Shown one piece after another: positions 10,475 to 22,647 of a stretch of DNA of 64,000 nucleotides. The notes beneath the pieces are model-generated. The model was not told the DNA's origin. It saw nothing but the letters and a program-made list of their open reading frames with translations, and did no database searches. The position numbers and the translations under genes are program-made. The stretch's first letter is position 1, and each line of letters begins with the position of its first letter. Source of the stretch: Absidia repens (taxonomy: Eukaryota; Mucoromycota; Mucoromycetes; Mucorales; Cunninghamellaceae); the NCBI GenBank assembly GCA_002105175.1, contig MCGE01000011.1, positions 806,001 through 870,000 of the forward strand, given 5' to 3'.

Positions 10475-12509
10475 CTAAGATTTCCCATATTTTTTATCCA
10501 TGATGCCCTTGACTTGTTGGTATTCTCGGTTCAGTTTTTGCTTGTCAGTCATGGTCCTTCTTTCCTTGTTACGTTTTCTTCCGTCACCCATCTTGACACC
10601 AAATTGAGCTGCGCTTTTAGGTTGAATTTCCACCGTGGATTTATAATGCTGCCATTGTTCCTCATCATCAAAGTCCCACCTTGATAACTGCGCTTTTTTG
10701 TTCTTGTGTGTCCCTTGATCCACCAATAATGTCGCTTGTTGATGTCGCATGCTTCTCTTGTCGTCGCCGTCACCACCCTCATCGTCTTCGTCGTCCATCA
10801 CCGTCATCCGCTGTCGATCCGTAAACGATGTGGGCAATGCAGTTGTACTGAGCCCAAACATATCCATGTCTTGACTATCCGTATCGATACTTTCCTCTGG
10901 CCCCAATTCGTACTTCCGTTTCTGGCCACCGCCGGTAACCATGTCACCGCCATTTGCTGCTGCTGTAGATTCCATCATTTCAGACACCATCGCCGACGTT
11001 TCTGTTGATTGGTCCATGGTCACATCATTGTCATCCTGATCGTTATCCATAAAGTAGTTGGTACGTTTGGCTGGAGCATTTTCGTCGCTGGGCGGCTCTT
11101 GTTGCTTTTGTTTTTCGATGGTTGATTCATCTAAAACATAATCCCCTTCCACGTCGCTGAATATAAGGTTGTCATCAGAGTCATCTTCCATGTCGTTCTT
11201 CGGTGATGGTGGTGATACTTGAGATGCTGCCATAAGCTTGAGGTTGCGTTGTTCCTCGAGTTGTTTCGCCTTTTGTTGTTCTAGCTGCTGCTGTTGTCTA
11301 CTTCGTGCCATCACCTGGGATACCTTGGAAAGAACCAATTCTGACTCTTGTAGTGCTTCATCAGACCAGCCAGAAGCTTGCGACGATTGTTGTTGTCGTT
11401 CATTGATGTCGGCTTTACTTCGTATCACTGCAGTTGGTATAGTAAAAGAGTCGATGCTAGTTTTTGTTGCTGCAGGGAATAAAAATGCCATTCGTCCAGG
11501 CCGGAATAATTCATATACTAATGGCGTTGAATGCGATGTACCCAAAGATGTTGCATTGATTTTGTTGTTGTTGTTGTCCCCAGTCGCTCCTGTGGAATGT
11601 TTAAATATATTGTCGAGTGCCTTGGCTGTCGCTGATAAATGAGAAACGTCCTTCATCGTCGGTGCAGAGCCTTCGTCCATCGCCTTTTCACCCCGAGCCA
11701 GTCTGTCCAATGCGTTATCCAATGCATCTTCCGCTTGTTCATCCATGACCATTGCTGATTTTATGTTGTTTCCATTTTCCATTTCATCAGCCTGTTCCAT
11801 ATCGTTGTCCTCGTCCTCGTCATCACTTGTTGAAGAGTTCTTTTCATGTATTTGGCGCCGCACCTTATTCAACAATGTAAAATCCAATCCTTTGACAAGA
11901 TGAGTGTGTTGGATATCTCCGCCTAGATATTTTGATTGTTCGTAGACTTGTTGAGCATCCAAAGCCTCGTCTTGTTCCATTGGCCGTAATAAATCTTCAG
12001 TGGTTTGTTGATCGCTTGATGGTTCATTTTCACCCACACGTCGTTCTGCAGCCCGGTCTCGGTAATTGAGTTTGTCTTGATCATCAGCACCCTGGGTCCG
12101 TTTCCTATATGAGTGCGTGAAGAGAGAAAGAGACGCAATAAACACAGGTTGATAAGTACGTAATTTTGAGGAGTGATCGTCTGCATTTACTTACTTTTTA
12201 TATTTGATGGATTTAGGTTTGGCAAAGACAGCTGAGCCTTCATTTCGTCTATCAGTCATAAAAAAATAAAACGTCAGTGGTTGATCAAAAAGGTACAATC
12301 CATTTACTTACGGAGCTTTGGGGGCAGGTGCTTTAAATTTTGGTGTTGAGGTAAAAGATGTATCACTGCCAGGTCGAGGCGTTTGTAGTAATTTTCGGAA
12401 GTCTTCCTGACTTAACCTATAAGAGCAAAAGTGTTAAGAAAAGAAAAATGAGTCATCATTTATTCCAATATGCTGACCATTGTATCTAAAATTACCCATC
12501 ATTGGCCAT
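10475..12509 (-). CDS. RED/IK-like spliceosomal protein
   Basis: Homologue of the spliceosomal B-complex protein RED (IK in animals), acting in the nucleus. Four exons: 12509-12496, 12416-12312, 12248-12195, 12104-10475, 600 residues. The N-terminus MANDGLSQEDFRKLLQTPRP matches the family's 'LTNEDFRKLLMTPR' opening. Exon 4 has the RED_N hallmarks YRDRAAERRVGE and SKYLGGDIQHTHLVKGLDF. The middle is acidic and Gln-rich. The C-terminus (SRWDFDDEEQWQHY, GVKMGDGRKRNKE, and a final MDKKYGKS) matches the RED_C pattern. The first exon codes for only 14 nt; the split Gly codon and the family match fix it. The 3' end lacks a close neighbour; VTC4 starts well upstream on the same strand. Confidence 0.92.
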
Positions 12510-12619
12510 GATAAAGAGTAATTGAAGTAAAAGCAAAGTGGATATAGAAAGTAGAAAAAACAAATCAAGAGGTCTTTTTATTCAAGAAAAAAAAATATCG
12601 GGGTGTCAAAATATAAATT

Positions 12620-15102
12620 CTAATTCCAGAGGTCTTCATCGGCACTGAGGCGCACTACAAAAACAAAATCAAAATCAAAAAAGGACATTAGCAGTCTGTA
12701 ATAGCACCGACCCAGTTGGAATTTATTTATTTATTTTACTTACAATAGAAATTGACAGATACAGCAATCACCATCAAGAAAGTCATCACAGCAGGACCAT
12801 ACACGTCAGAATATTCACCAGATTCATTTCGAGCCACTCGGTCAGCACGATCGTGATAATTGTACAAAGCATAAAGCATGATAGCCATTGATAAAACGGT
12901 AAAGATAGCAGCAGAGATTCGTCCAATATGATCCGAGAAATTCAATAGTCCAATAGCCAAAGCTCCCAACAAAAGTGTGAACTTCAGCCACTGCAAAAAG
13001 GTGCGCTCATTGGCAAAATAGGTCTTGACAGGTGGCGCTTTGAGGATGGGTCTTGCTCGTGTCGAATTCGCAGGCGGTGCAGGCTTGTTTGTGTTGTCTG
13101 TTTTTTGACGCAAAAAGGTAGTCTTGGATTTCTTGAACAGATTTTGTAGTCCAGGAGGTGACAGTTTCTTCAATAGACTAGTATCGCGCTTGTCTTGTTG
13201 TCGGTCATGCTGGTGGTTGAGTAAAGGTGTGTTTTCATTGTTGGTATCATCGGTGTTGTCGTTGTTAGCTTTGGAATCACGTAAAACATTGGGGTGTACA
13301 TTGATTTCAGTGTGGGAAGCCGATCGGATAGCTGAAGTAGAGTCATCGCTTGTGTGTGTTGAAGAGGGGGTCAAAGTACCATCAATTGGGCGAGAGAGGA
13401 AGGATCGTGAAGGTGGTTTACGAATATCAACATCCATTTGAGGGAGCCAGAAAGGTAACACATTCACTTGATCTTCCAGTAACGAGGCACATCCATGAAT
13501 GAATTTGGAGAATTTGGGGACGGATTCCACCAAGTGTGAGTTGACTAGTTCCATAATCCATTGGGGAGGTTCTTGGCCAACATGTGTTTGTAGCTTGACT
13601 TCGAGCACGGCATATGGGAACCGATTGATGTCAGATTCAGGAAGTTGCTTGAAAGGATAATCCACGCCAATATCCATACGCCTCCAATTTTCCTTGGTCT
13701 TGTCTTCGCGAATCAATGAGAGTTCAGTATCCAAACTAATCCGCACGCGAGCATCGCCAGGGAGTTGGAATGCCGTTCGGTTGTAAAAGGTACGCATCAT
13801 TGGATGTAATCGTTTCGTCAACACCCGGTACTGAACTTCTTGGGCCAGCTGTTCCAATTCTTGAATTTCCTTTTCAGATTTCCGTCCTTGTTCCTTCGTT
13901 TTGGCAAAGAGTTCATCTACTGTGTATTCGCCTTTCAGGTAAGCATTGAGGTATTTTTCCTTGATAGGGAAGCGCGCCTTGACCGATTTTTCGCCAGTCC
14001 AGTCTTCACGGTGAGTCTTGCGTTCAACAAAAATTGTGTTCGAGTCCATGCCACCGTACCATCGCATCCGAATAGCTTCCGCACCTTCCGTTTTTTCTAG
14101 CCGCCCCATATACAAATCAAAGTCATCGTTGTCATAGTAAACACTTGTAATTGCTGAATCTTCTTGTTGGAATTCTTTGTTGGGATTGAAAACCAAAACA
14201 GGCAAATGTTTGAGGATAATCAGCTTGAGTTCAGTGATATTATCAGGGTGCACCCTATAAATCAAACAAATACGTTTTGAGTACAACATAAAAAAAAAAA
14301 GGTATGAAACTCGTTTGTTTTAATCACTTACCAGTATTTTGTTGTGTTTCGGACAAAAGCCGCTTGCTTCCCACCAGCACCAGAATCACCGCCCCGTTCC
14401 TTGCCCCTTGTACGAATGCGATCATATAAACCAGATATACGAACAATCAAATGGTCATGGTTTTCCTTGTAAAATGGTTTTGCATTCAATCGGACACCAA
14501 ACATAGGCTTGAGCGACCATCCAGTCATTTTCTATATGTAACATAAAAACCGACCACGTGCGACATGTCATTGGTTAGTTCTTTTTTTTATACAGCGGTG
14601 TTTTCTTTGGTTGAGTACACAGTTCCAACAACTTACATCGTGTTTTTTGATAATTTTCATGAAACCAGTATAATTCAGACGAGTAAACTTGGCCAAATCA
14701 TGGACATCAGCAATAATATGACCCAATTCAATTTCAGAGGTGGTGAATTCATCTTCTTCAGGATTGGTTTTCTTGCAAATAATATCCACTTCTTGAGCTT
14801 CCGCTTCGATACGTCGTTGGATTTCACCTAGTTTGACACGTTGAAAGCTATACACCTTATCTAGTTCCTGTTCCAAACGCTCAACAAATCTTGATTCTGA
14901 TACTTCATTCCAAGGAAACCCATTTTTCAAAAGCGTTTTGAGATCGTCATAAGCTACGGTGAAACATGAAACAAAACGTCGAGAACCAAGTTAGTTCAAA
15001 AAGCATGCCCATTTTCCTTGAAAAAAAAAACACAAACTTACCAACATAATGGAAAGTCCACTCAGGATTCAAAGAGGTTTTCAGGGTTTGCCCAAACTTC
15101 AT
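12620..15102 (-). CDS. VTC4: Vacuolar transporter chaperone, catalytic polyphosphate polymerase subunit
   Basis: Makes inorganic polyphosphate from ATP and moves it into the vacuole, within the VTC complex. Five exons: 15102-15042, 14953-14637, 14531-14332, 14254-12744, 12654-12620; 707 residues (yeast Vtc4 is similar in size). Domains in order: N-terminal SPX ([15 protein letters not shown], with [19 protein letters not shown], the basic inositol-pyrophosphate patch), the VTC tunnel domain, a disordered Asn/Ser-rich linker, and three C-terminal membrane helices (DUF202-like). The polymerase residues look intact: the arginine pair in IRMRWYGG, the Glu-Lys in [11 protein letters not shown] and the Glu-Lys in [10 protein letters not shown]. 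That favours the catalytic VTC4 type over VTC2/3. A CACGTG lies in the second intron (14555-14560). The last exon adds only 11 residues. Confidence 0.93.
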
Positions 15103-15749
15103 TGAAGAGAATAAATTGTGTCGTGGAAAGTAGGAGGGGAATAGAGAAGAGAAAGGAAGAAAGAAGGGAAAATTCAAATCAGCCAACAAATAAAAATAAA
15201 AAAAAGGAAAAATGCGGAATTTAAAATTTATGATGGCACAAGGTTTCTTTTGGGCACACAAAATCGAAGAAAACTCGCCAATCCAAGGCTTTCCGTTATC
15301 TGCCCAGACCATCAAGAGGAGATGACTCAGATACTATTTAATAAAATGCAATTGTCAGAAGGCATACTTGAATTTCATGGTTGTGAGTGTTTCCTATTCC
15401 ACAAAAGCGTCCCCTGGTTTATCTACTCTGAAAAAATCAAGACATAAAGGCAACGAGATGAAGAGCCAAGAGGGCAACCAAAATAATAAAAGCATTCATT
15501 TCAACTGATTCAGGGCATACTAAACCAAATGGAAGTAGAATAAAATAGAATAACGGACAAAAAATGGCCTTTTATTGATAAAAAGAAGAGGAAAGAATAT
15601 ATATACTAAAAAAACTAATACCATAGATAATATACAAATATCCCTCATCCCATATTTGACACATAAAAATACATATAATATAAAAAAACAAGACAATTGA
15701 ATAGAGATAAAGTATCATCCAAAAAGTTACATGGTATTCGTAGCCAGGA
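15103..15749. other. VTC4 upstream region and 3' UTR of the kinesin-like gene
   Basis: No supported gene. Near VTC4 it is purine/pyrimidine-rich (likely promoter); near 15550-15749 it is AT-rich 3' UTR of the next minus-strand gene. I saw no perfect CACGTG here. Confidence 0.4.
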
Positions 15750-17518
15750 CTATTGTTTATTCAAAATGGAAAATTCATCATTTTCTAATTCATTCAGCTT
15801 TGTTGTCAGAGTTTTGTTCTGTGCCTCCAATTCCTGTATGCGCATGGCATCAGCATCACGAAGTCGACGGAGCTCTTTAATGATTCCCTACAGTAACATA
15901 AAGAATTTAATATGTTAACCAACCATTTTCAAGTTTTTATGCAACGTTTTAAATCATTACCTTTTTTTCCTCAAGATATAATTCCAAGTCACCACAAGTG
16001 TACCGAAAAGAATTAACAGACGTGTTTGATACGACTAGTAGAGAGGGTGGGGGGATTTCAGTATTGTAATATCCATTTTAACAACAACAACAAAAAAAAA
16101 AAAAATACCTAGTTCAGCTCTAAGTGCATTGATTTGATGCCTCATGTCAGCCAATAAGATGTCGGTGGTTGCGTTTTGTCGTTCCATGGAAGCATGGGCT
16201 GAATTTTTCGTAGTAGTAAGCTATGTGAAAGAATGAGTATAAGAATACACTACCCTTTTTTCCCCCAAGTATATGAAACTTACACGATGGTATAAAAAGT
16301 CGCATGAAGAAACTTTATCGTTCAGCCGTGCAATTTCGTGACAATGATCCATGATTGCCAACTCGTATTCTTGGAGTAAAATACCCTTGGCATCGCTGTC
16401 AGCATGCACCTAAAAAGACACAAATATAGCATGAATTACTGCATTCATATAATTTTGTTTGTTTGCGGGAATTTTACCTGCATTGACTCTGTATTGATGA
16501 TATGCCTTCTTCGATCACGGTCGACAGAACATCGTATGGTTTGTAATTGTGCTGTGTGTATAAGCATTTCCAATTCTCGTCCAGAATTGTAATTTCCATA
16601 TTCCTATGAAATAACATATGATTATGAGTATGGGGAGATTTTTTTTATGAGAAAATCATGGCAAGATACGATAGTTTACGTCAAAGTGAGCAAATACCAT
16701 TGTCTGGTAAGTTCCAGAAAAGAATTCAAGCAGCATATGACTCATTGCATATTGGTAAGGTTTTATTACGCCTTGATAGTTTGGATTTGACAATGCTTTT
16801 GTGATTGAGTCTATCCAGTGAAAAAATGATATACATAACGTTAGATCATATACTTATTTCAATGTGACTAGTTTTAACTTACCAAATTCTGCGTAGCTTT
16901 CGGAGTAATCTTGAATTTCAATATTTTCTGCCTTTGGTGGAAGGAGATCAACCCATGCTAAAGTAGATTCAAATTGGTGAGCATCATATATGCGGATGAA
17001 AAGTAGAGACGGCAGTTTGCGACGCGGTGCTGAAGATATTGATTGAAACATAGTATCAACGGTATCGATAGGTTTAAGTAACCCACTGCGAGGTGTCAAA
17101 ATCGCAACTGCATCTATTTTATAGAGTATTAAATATTGTTAATCGCTTATCCCTCCTTCGCTCACATGTCTATCCCTTTGTCCATCCCGTTCCTCCAACT
17201 TACTGGCTATCGATTCACCAGTGCTAAAGTCATAGCAACAACTATCGCAGAAGCCAACATATCTAAGCGAAATAAAACGACACATTAACGCATAATTCTA
17301 GAAGCTGGCATAAGGCAACAACATCAGTCTCGCTGTTCACTTGTCTGCATACCCATATTCCATTTTGAGTTCTGGTTGCCCCAAACGCATACGTTCATAG
17401 TTTTCTAGCCCTATTTTCGCATTTAAACTATCCAGGAAGTAGTACGTCAAGTTTATCCGTATTTCATCAAACGCCCCAGTCCGAGTTCTAAGCAAAATCA
17501 ATAATGAGTGAGAGAAGG

Positions 17519-17561
<43 letters not shown>

Positions 17562-17902
17562 GTATGTATTGGTGTATCTTATCAAGTTACCTTGGGTTGA
17601 TGAACACGCCAGCACTATCGTAGCCTATCAAAAAAAAAAGGGGGGGGAGCCGCATATTGAGATAAACATGATTTTTATGTTCGACGCGAAGATTGAAGTT
17701 ACCTTGTATCGCACTGTTTATTAGGTGATCCACCTCTCCAGCGTAGAGTATTTGATCAGGTACGATGTATTCACAATTATAATATTCATATTCAGATTTC
17801 CTAAAAATAAAACACACACACACACACACACGCGCGCAGAGTTAAAGAAAGTCATTGAAGAGAAATAAGCATGACTTACAATTCAAAAGGTTCGTGATCT
17901 TT

Positions 17903-17940
<38 letters not shown>

Positions 17941-18121
17941 CGTTAGTAAATGTATTTTTTTTTTAGACAGGAAATACTATCTTACGCTTGGAGGAGTTCC
18001 GAACTATTAAAGTAGGAAATGAGGTTGAATCCTTTTTCACCAATAGCTGTTGAGTATCAGAAGCAAATATTGGTTGACGTTGTTGAATACTTGCGAACAC
18101 CTTCAAAGGCGTTAAAAGCAT
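15750..18121 (-). CDS. Degenerate kinesin-fold protein (probable pseudokinesin) with C-terminal coiled coil
   Basis: Thirteen exons join in frame (18121-17986, 17898-17880, 17800-17703, 17624-17591, 17487-17353, 17262-17204, 17113-16883, 16810-16698, 16603-16478, 16409-16284, 16220-16109, 16034-15961, 15887-15750) to 466 residues. The first 300 or so follow the order of a kinesin motor. GEVDHLINSAIQGYDSAGVF aligns with the '...lv.saldGYN..ifaYGQT' block, but the P-loop GQTGSGKT is replaced by NPRTRTGA. SLLFIRI...STLAWVDLLPPKAE sits where motors have the switch II 'LVDLAGSE', and NxxSSRSH is replaced by SSAPRRKLPS. VIKPYQYAMSHMLLEFFSGT matches 'iPYRdSkLTrlLqdSLGG'. The C-terminus (KELRRLRDADAMRIQELEAQ) is coiled coil. 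All three nucleotide-contact motifs are lost while the flanking fold positions remain, so it probably has no ATPase activity. Homology is my reading, not a search result. Confidence 0.62.
17525..17560. repeat. (TA)n microsatellite in an intron of the kinesin-like gene
   Basis: A near-perfect TA dinucleotide run inside intron 4. A CA/CG run (about 17812-17837) and a long A run (17905-17939) occupy neighbouring introns of the same gene. Confidence 0.8.
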
Positions 18122-18688
18122 CTCTCCAGATAGAAATATAAAAAAGAAAGCGGCCCAAAATAAAAAATTTAAAAAAATACAATTTCAACTTCCGCGTCAG
18201 ATACGAATAAAGTTGATGACAGGTTTCGCCTTAGGAAGCGGCGGAATATATATCAACGAAAAAAAGTTATGCGTCTGCAGGTCTGATATGAAGACTTTTA
18301 ATGAACTGGCATCCAGTTAGTAATAGAGCGCAGTGTGGTTATTGGTACTGTATCGATCATTATATTTTATCAGATACCTATCAATGTCTATATCGTACGT
18401 TCCTTACCTTATCAGGGCAATATCGAGTACAGTGGTTGGTAAACGATGGCAATGGCAATGATCAATATCCTTTATCAATTCCAATCAATATCAGGTATGA
18501 GAACCTTTTGTACCTTCATTGGGATGGAAACAATGCCTTCAAAAAGCACTCAAGAGCTGGAAAAATCCAATGCCAGGAACAACGACGATCAATAAAAATT
18601 AGATTATCTTGAACTCCGCAAGAAATCACACCTGTTTTGCATTCTTTTTTTTTTTTTTTTTTGTTTCCCTATCCCAAGGCATTCAATT
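18122..18688. other. Divergent promoter region (kinesin-like / Rieske)
   Basis: About 570 bp between two divergent starts. It contains an open frame of 103 codons (18301-18612) without recognisable features, and a T run (18641-18662) before the Rieske start. I treat it as promoter/5' UTR. Confidence 0.4.
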
Positions 18689-19336
18689 ATGTTTGTACCA
18701 ACCATCAAATATAAAAAGGTGAATGACGAAAAAGACAAAATCACATCAGTAGTCAACTCGACAGCACCAACGAATCCGTCAATACACCCGACTTGTTCTA
18801 TCATTCAACAACAAGCTAACACCAATGACTCACCTTCATCGACGAAAGGGGCCGACGACGATTCAAGTTCTTGTTCTCAAACGTCAAACGAACCTACAGT
18901 GTCGAAGTCAATATCCCAGAAGGATAAAACAACAATTACTGCCACTACTGCCACTGCTACTACAACGATAACGACATTGATGAATGACATATCATTAGAA
19001 GAGAAAGACGATGCAACTATCACTGTGGATCCCAGCGATGATGAACGAATTTTGATAACACTGTCCGATGGCAAGACGCAATATACCGCCGATCGGTACT
19101 GTCCTCATGCTGGTGCAGATTTATCCTATTTAGGTCAGGTGGATGAAGACGAATACCCTCCCGAAATTGGTCCCATTCTGGTCTGTTCACTACATTATTG
19201 GGAGTTCGCCTTGAAAAGGGCTGGTCGTGGTGCGAATGGTGTGGCAACCATCAATGCTTGCCCATTTTCTGCTGCTGAAGGGGATGGTCAGTCGGATGGT
19301 GTAACCTGTCATGCCAAGAACAAACTAGATTGGTAG
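18689..19336 (+). CDS. Rieske [2Fe-2S] domain protein
   Basis: Single-exon protein of 215 residues. The first 110 or so residues are Ser/Thr/Asp-rich, low complexity and likely disordered. The C-terminal half is a Rieske fold: the first ligand box YCPHAGADL (Cys-x-His) and the second VCSLHYWEFAL (Cys-x2-His), separated by about 25 residues, will bind a 2Fe-2S cluster through two Cys and two His. There is no oxygenase catalytic domain, no membrane segment and no clear targeting signal, so this is a stand-alone Rieske protein of the animal RFESD kind, possibly an electron carrier. AATAAA near 19431. The start is the first ATG of the open frame. Confidence 0.85.
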   Translation: MFVPTIKYKKVNDEKDKITSVVNSTAPTNPSIHPTCSIIQQQANTNDSPSSTKGADDDSSSCSQTSNEPTVSKSISQKDKTTITATTATATTTITTLMNDISLEEKDDATITVDPSDDERILITLSDGKTQYTADRYCPHAGADLSYLGQVDEDEYPPEIGPILVCSLHYWEFALKRAGRGANGVATINACPFSAAEGDGQSDGVTCHAKNKLDW

Positions 19337-19965
19337 ATCTTATTAGAATTTTTTTTAGATTAGTTATTTGATACAAGTCATTCCTTTATTTGTATGTATT
19401 TTTATTTTTGTATTGTATTGTATTATTGTCAATAAAATTAACATTGCCCTTGAAATATATGTCTCTCTGTCTTTTTTTTTTTTTTTTCTCCATGTATATG
19501 TGTATCTGATTGTGAGTATTCGTGTGTTTTTGTGAATGTTTCTGTGTGTGTGTATATATAGATGTGTGTCATAGCATTCTGCCATTATGCCCATATTTTA
19601 GTCAGTCTATTTTAAATAAACCATATTCATCATGTTGTGCCCCTGAAATTAGCACGGTTGCCATGTCCTCCTATTATAGTCTATAATTTTAAAAAAAAGA
19701 CCCTATCATTTCTGTACTAGTCGATAATCACACTAAAAAAAAAAAGGTATTTCGAACTAAAATCAATTCATGCAAAAAAAACCAATATTTTATTGATATC
19801 CACAAGGGAGTTTGAAGGAGGGGGGTAATGTATGATGATAATTAATGATAAACTAGTAAACAAATGAGATAATGAAAATGATGTTGACGTTGTAATAAGA
19901 TAAATAAGAAGAAACAAGATATATACAATAATAAACTAAGCTAAGAGAAATATAGGAAGGCACCG

Positions 19966-20786
19966 TCAAACAGTGTTATCCGAATCGCGGCGTCCAGGTT
20001 TCAATCGAAGAGGAGCAGGAGTATCAGTAGTAGGCACCGGTTCGCGGACCATCAGGGCCACAGGAAGTTCAGAATGGTTGCAGACCAAACCTTTGCCTTT
20101 AATAACAAAGCCATGGTGTTCAAAGAAGGGTATCGCACTTGGCTCGGTGACCTCAATGAATATGGGATAATGCGCTGTGTCTGCCTTGTCCAAAACATAT
20201 TTCAATAAAGCTGATCCATATCCTTTGCGATGTTCATGTTGTAAAACCCCAAGATAAGCAATTGTAATGTAATCCCCATAACCGGCCATGACCTTGCGTC
20301 GCCACTTGTCCCTCCATGGTTGATATTGCATCAGTGATCGTAAAGCAGCCGCCCATCCAATGATACGGGCAAGTTTTGCAGCACTCGGAAGAGAGAACCC
20401 TTGTGGTTGGTTCGTCCAGATCATCACGCCCTTGCATCCTTCCACTTGAACTGCGAAGTCACGGCTGGAGAGTGTTGCAGAGTTGATAAGGCTTTTGAAA
20501 AAAGTGAATAAAAAGTCGTCCGGAGAAGCACCGCGGGAGCACCAGTCAAGCACCGCATTGTTGGCATAGCAATCGGTCAAGGTATGTGCTGCTTCATTGA
20601 TAGCCCCTGTTAAACAACATGACAATAATGAGATGATTGATCTTTTTCTTTTTTCTGTTTTTTTTTTTTTTTTTTACCTTTGACAACAGGACGCACGTTG
20701 ATTTCTTTTGTTTCAGCACAGACGGTGAGTTTGCGGCTGACCCGTTTGGTTTGAGCGATGGGTGGAGGAGCAACAGATAAACTCAT
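19966..20786 (-). CDS. GNAT-family N-acetyltransferase
   Basis: Two exons (20786-20678 and 20606-19966) join through a split Gly codon to give about 249 residues. The acetyl-CoA loop is visible as YLGVLQHEHRKGYGSALLKY, matching the GNAT motif A pattern 'V.p..R.kGyGsaLl'. It is followed by PIFIEVTEPSAIPFFEHHGF, typical of motif B (the late strand and helix before 'F..hGF'). The N-terminal part (residues 1-150) is family-specific. Acetyl-CoA is the donor; the acceptor cannot be predicted. The protein ends in a basic, Pro-rich tail. Its 3' UTR has TTAGCTTAGTTTA on the minus strand. Confidence 0.87.
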
Positions 20787-20796
20787 AACGATATAA

Positions 20797-20828
<32 letters not shown>

Positions 20829-21551
20829 TGGATAAGAAGTTGACGAGTGATTGAGTAGTAGAATGAAGAAACAAAAATAACTGAGAAAAATATTTTCTTC
20901 TTTTTTTATATGGAAGAAAAAATGGACATATTGAAAAAGGGAAAAATGTCGGGGTTAAAATCGGTGGCCCATCGACAGAAAAAAGAATGACCAATGAAAT
21001 GTCGGCTGCCAAGGCGTTTCAAGATCGGAAAAGAGTCGAGACCGAAAAAGTTGAGAGATTTCATTTCTGCATTACTGTAAACTTCTGTCCACTACACAGA
21101 TAGGTGCTCATCTGAGTGCAAACGCTACTAATTTTAGATTTTTTTCATCTTGTCGATACAACAGCATTAATGCGCAGGATCTAGAAATGATCGTCTTTTT
21201 TTTTTTTTTCTTTGGGTTTCACCTTTGACACCGTTCCCTTCCAGTCCTTGAATATTTTTCGATCATTTTGGAGAGATAAGAAATCATTTGTCATCAAATA
21301 CATGGCAATAGCAACAAAAGATAAAGGCGATATCCACATTCAATAAAAACAACAACAAACTCGGTATTAAAAAAGATAAATAAGAGGCATTTTTATTCAA
21401 TAAAAAGCAGTGATAAACTAAATGATGAGATATATATAAAGACAATATAAGAAGGATCATGAAGACCAAAAGCACAGCGATAAACCGATAAACCGCTACT
21501 TCAACCCTAAAAAATGTGGGAATGGACTACTAATTCTAATCTAGATCTAAA
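20787..21551. other. GNAT upstream region and CCDC25 3' flank
   Basis: Contains an (AT)n/GT run (20796-20828), the likely GNAT promoter, and the CCDC25 3' UTR. I see no gene. Confidence 0.4.
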
Positions 21552-22647
21552 CTACATAAAATCTTCTTCGGCGGCGTTGATATCCTCCACTTCGTGTTCC
21601 CGATAGTTACTTTTCATGTTACTTGAGTCAAACATATCGTTGATTTCCTTTTCAGCCTTTTGTTTTTCAGCCTGCAATTGTTGGATTCGTTCTTTCTATA
21701 GAAGCAAGAAAGGCATAATTGGTTTCAACATCATCACTATCATTTCTCAGTCAACTTACCTCCAAAAATTCATGCTCTCTGGCAGCTTTTCGATCCAGTT
21801 TTTCACGTTGAATTTTTTCATGTTGATAGTCTACTTCCCGTTCCACTTTGGTCTTGTTCAGCCGGTTCACAATTTCATTGATTCGTTTTTCTACATGGAC
21901 CCGTTTCACCTTTTTATGGTTGAAGAATGTGACTTGACCAGTTTCCATCCCAGGAGTTTTCTTCAAGTTATCCCAAGGTGTGTAGATAATAGTAACACCA
22001 TTCTTTTTATTTCCTGCAAATACGAAATATACTAGTTAAAAAAAAAAAAACATGACTAACGTGGAGCATATATCTTACCTTCGATACTATTTGCTTTAAC
22101 TAACTGAGCGCAATCTTCAACAACTTGTTCGGGGATGTCTAGCCATGTTTGTCCAGGTTGCAATCGAACGTAAACGTGTGCACTTGATAATTTGTCAACG
22201 TGGAACTAAAAATAGAAGAAGAGTTTGTCAAAAGTCCCGTTCCTGGAAAGTTTTCATATCGTTTGTGTGACTGACCCTATGTTAAAGAGAAAACTTATTG
22301 TGAATAAACCAGGATCCTGTACCTACTCTATTTGTGTTGATAGGATGAGAGAAGTTTCTTACCAAATATCCTCTTCAAAGCCGTACTTGATCAAATCTTC
22401 GTCTATTTATATATAAAATAACATTCCGTTTCTTAGTTTCCAATGTTTCCATGTATTGCTTCCAGGTTACTTACTTTCATATTTGTCTTTGCCCATATAT
22501 ATCGTGACAGGTGGATCGACCACTACGATGTCAAACGAGAAACAGGAATGCAAAACAAGCAAGTAATGAATAATCCATCCGTTAGTATCACATATTGATT
22601 GAGAGGTTCGCTGTCATATTACCTGCACTTTCAAAAAATAAAACCAT
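21552..22647 (-). CDS. CCDC25-like protein (NFACT-R domain with coiled coil)
   Basis: Multi-exon minus-strand gene. The start MVLFFESA, then [29 protein letters not shown] and [19 protein letters not shown] match animal CCDC25 block by block. A charged coiled coil ([17 protein letters not shown] onwards) and an acidic end (NAAEEDFM) follow. CCDC25 and its yeast relative Jlp2 carry the NFACT-R fold, linked to RNA or DNA binding. The first exon codes for only about 25 nt. Exon borders inside the gene follow gt/ag sites, e.g. a donor after GFEEDIW. Stop at 21552-21554. The gene is divergent from GRP94, sharing about 590 bp. Confidence 0.88.

Noticed and set aside
18301..18612. 103-codon open frame between the kinesin-like and Rieske genes
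   Set aside because: Overlaps a divergent promoter, no recognisable motif and no 3' signal; odd composition (many His/Trp/Tyr from AT-rich DNA).
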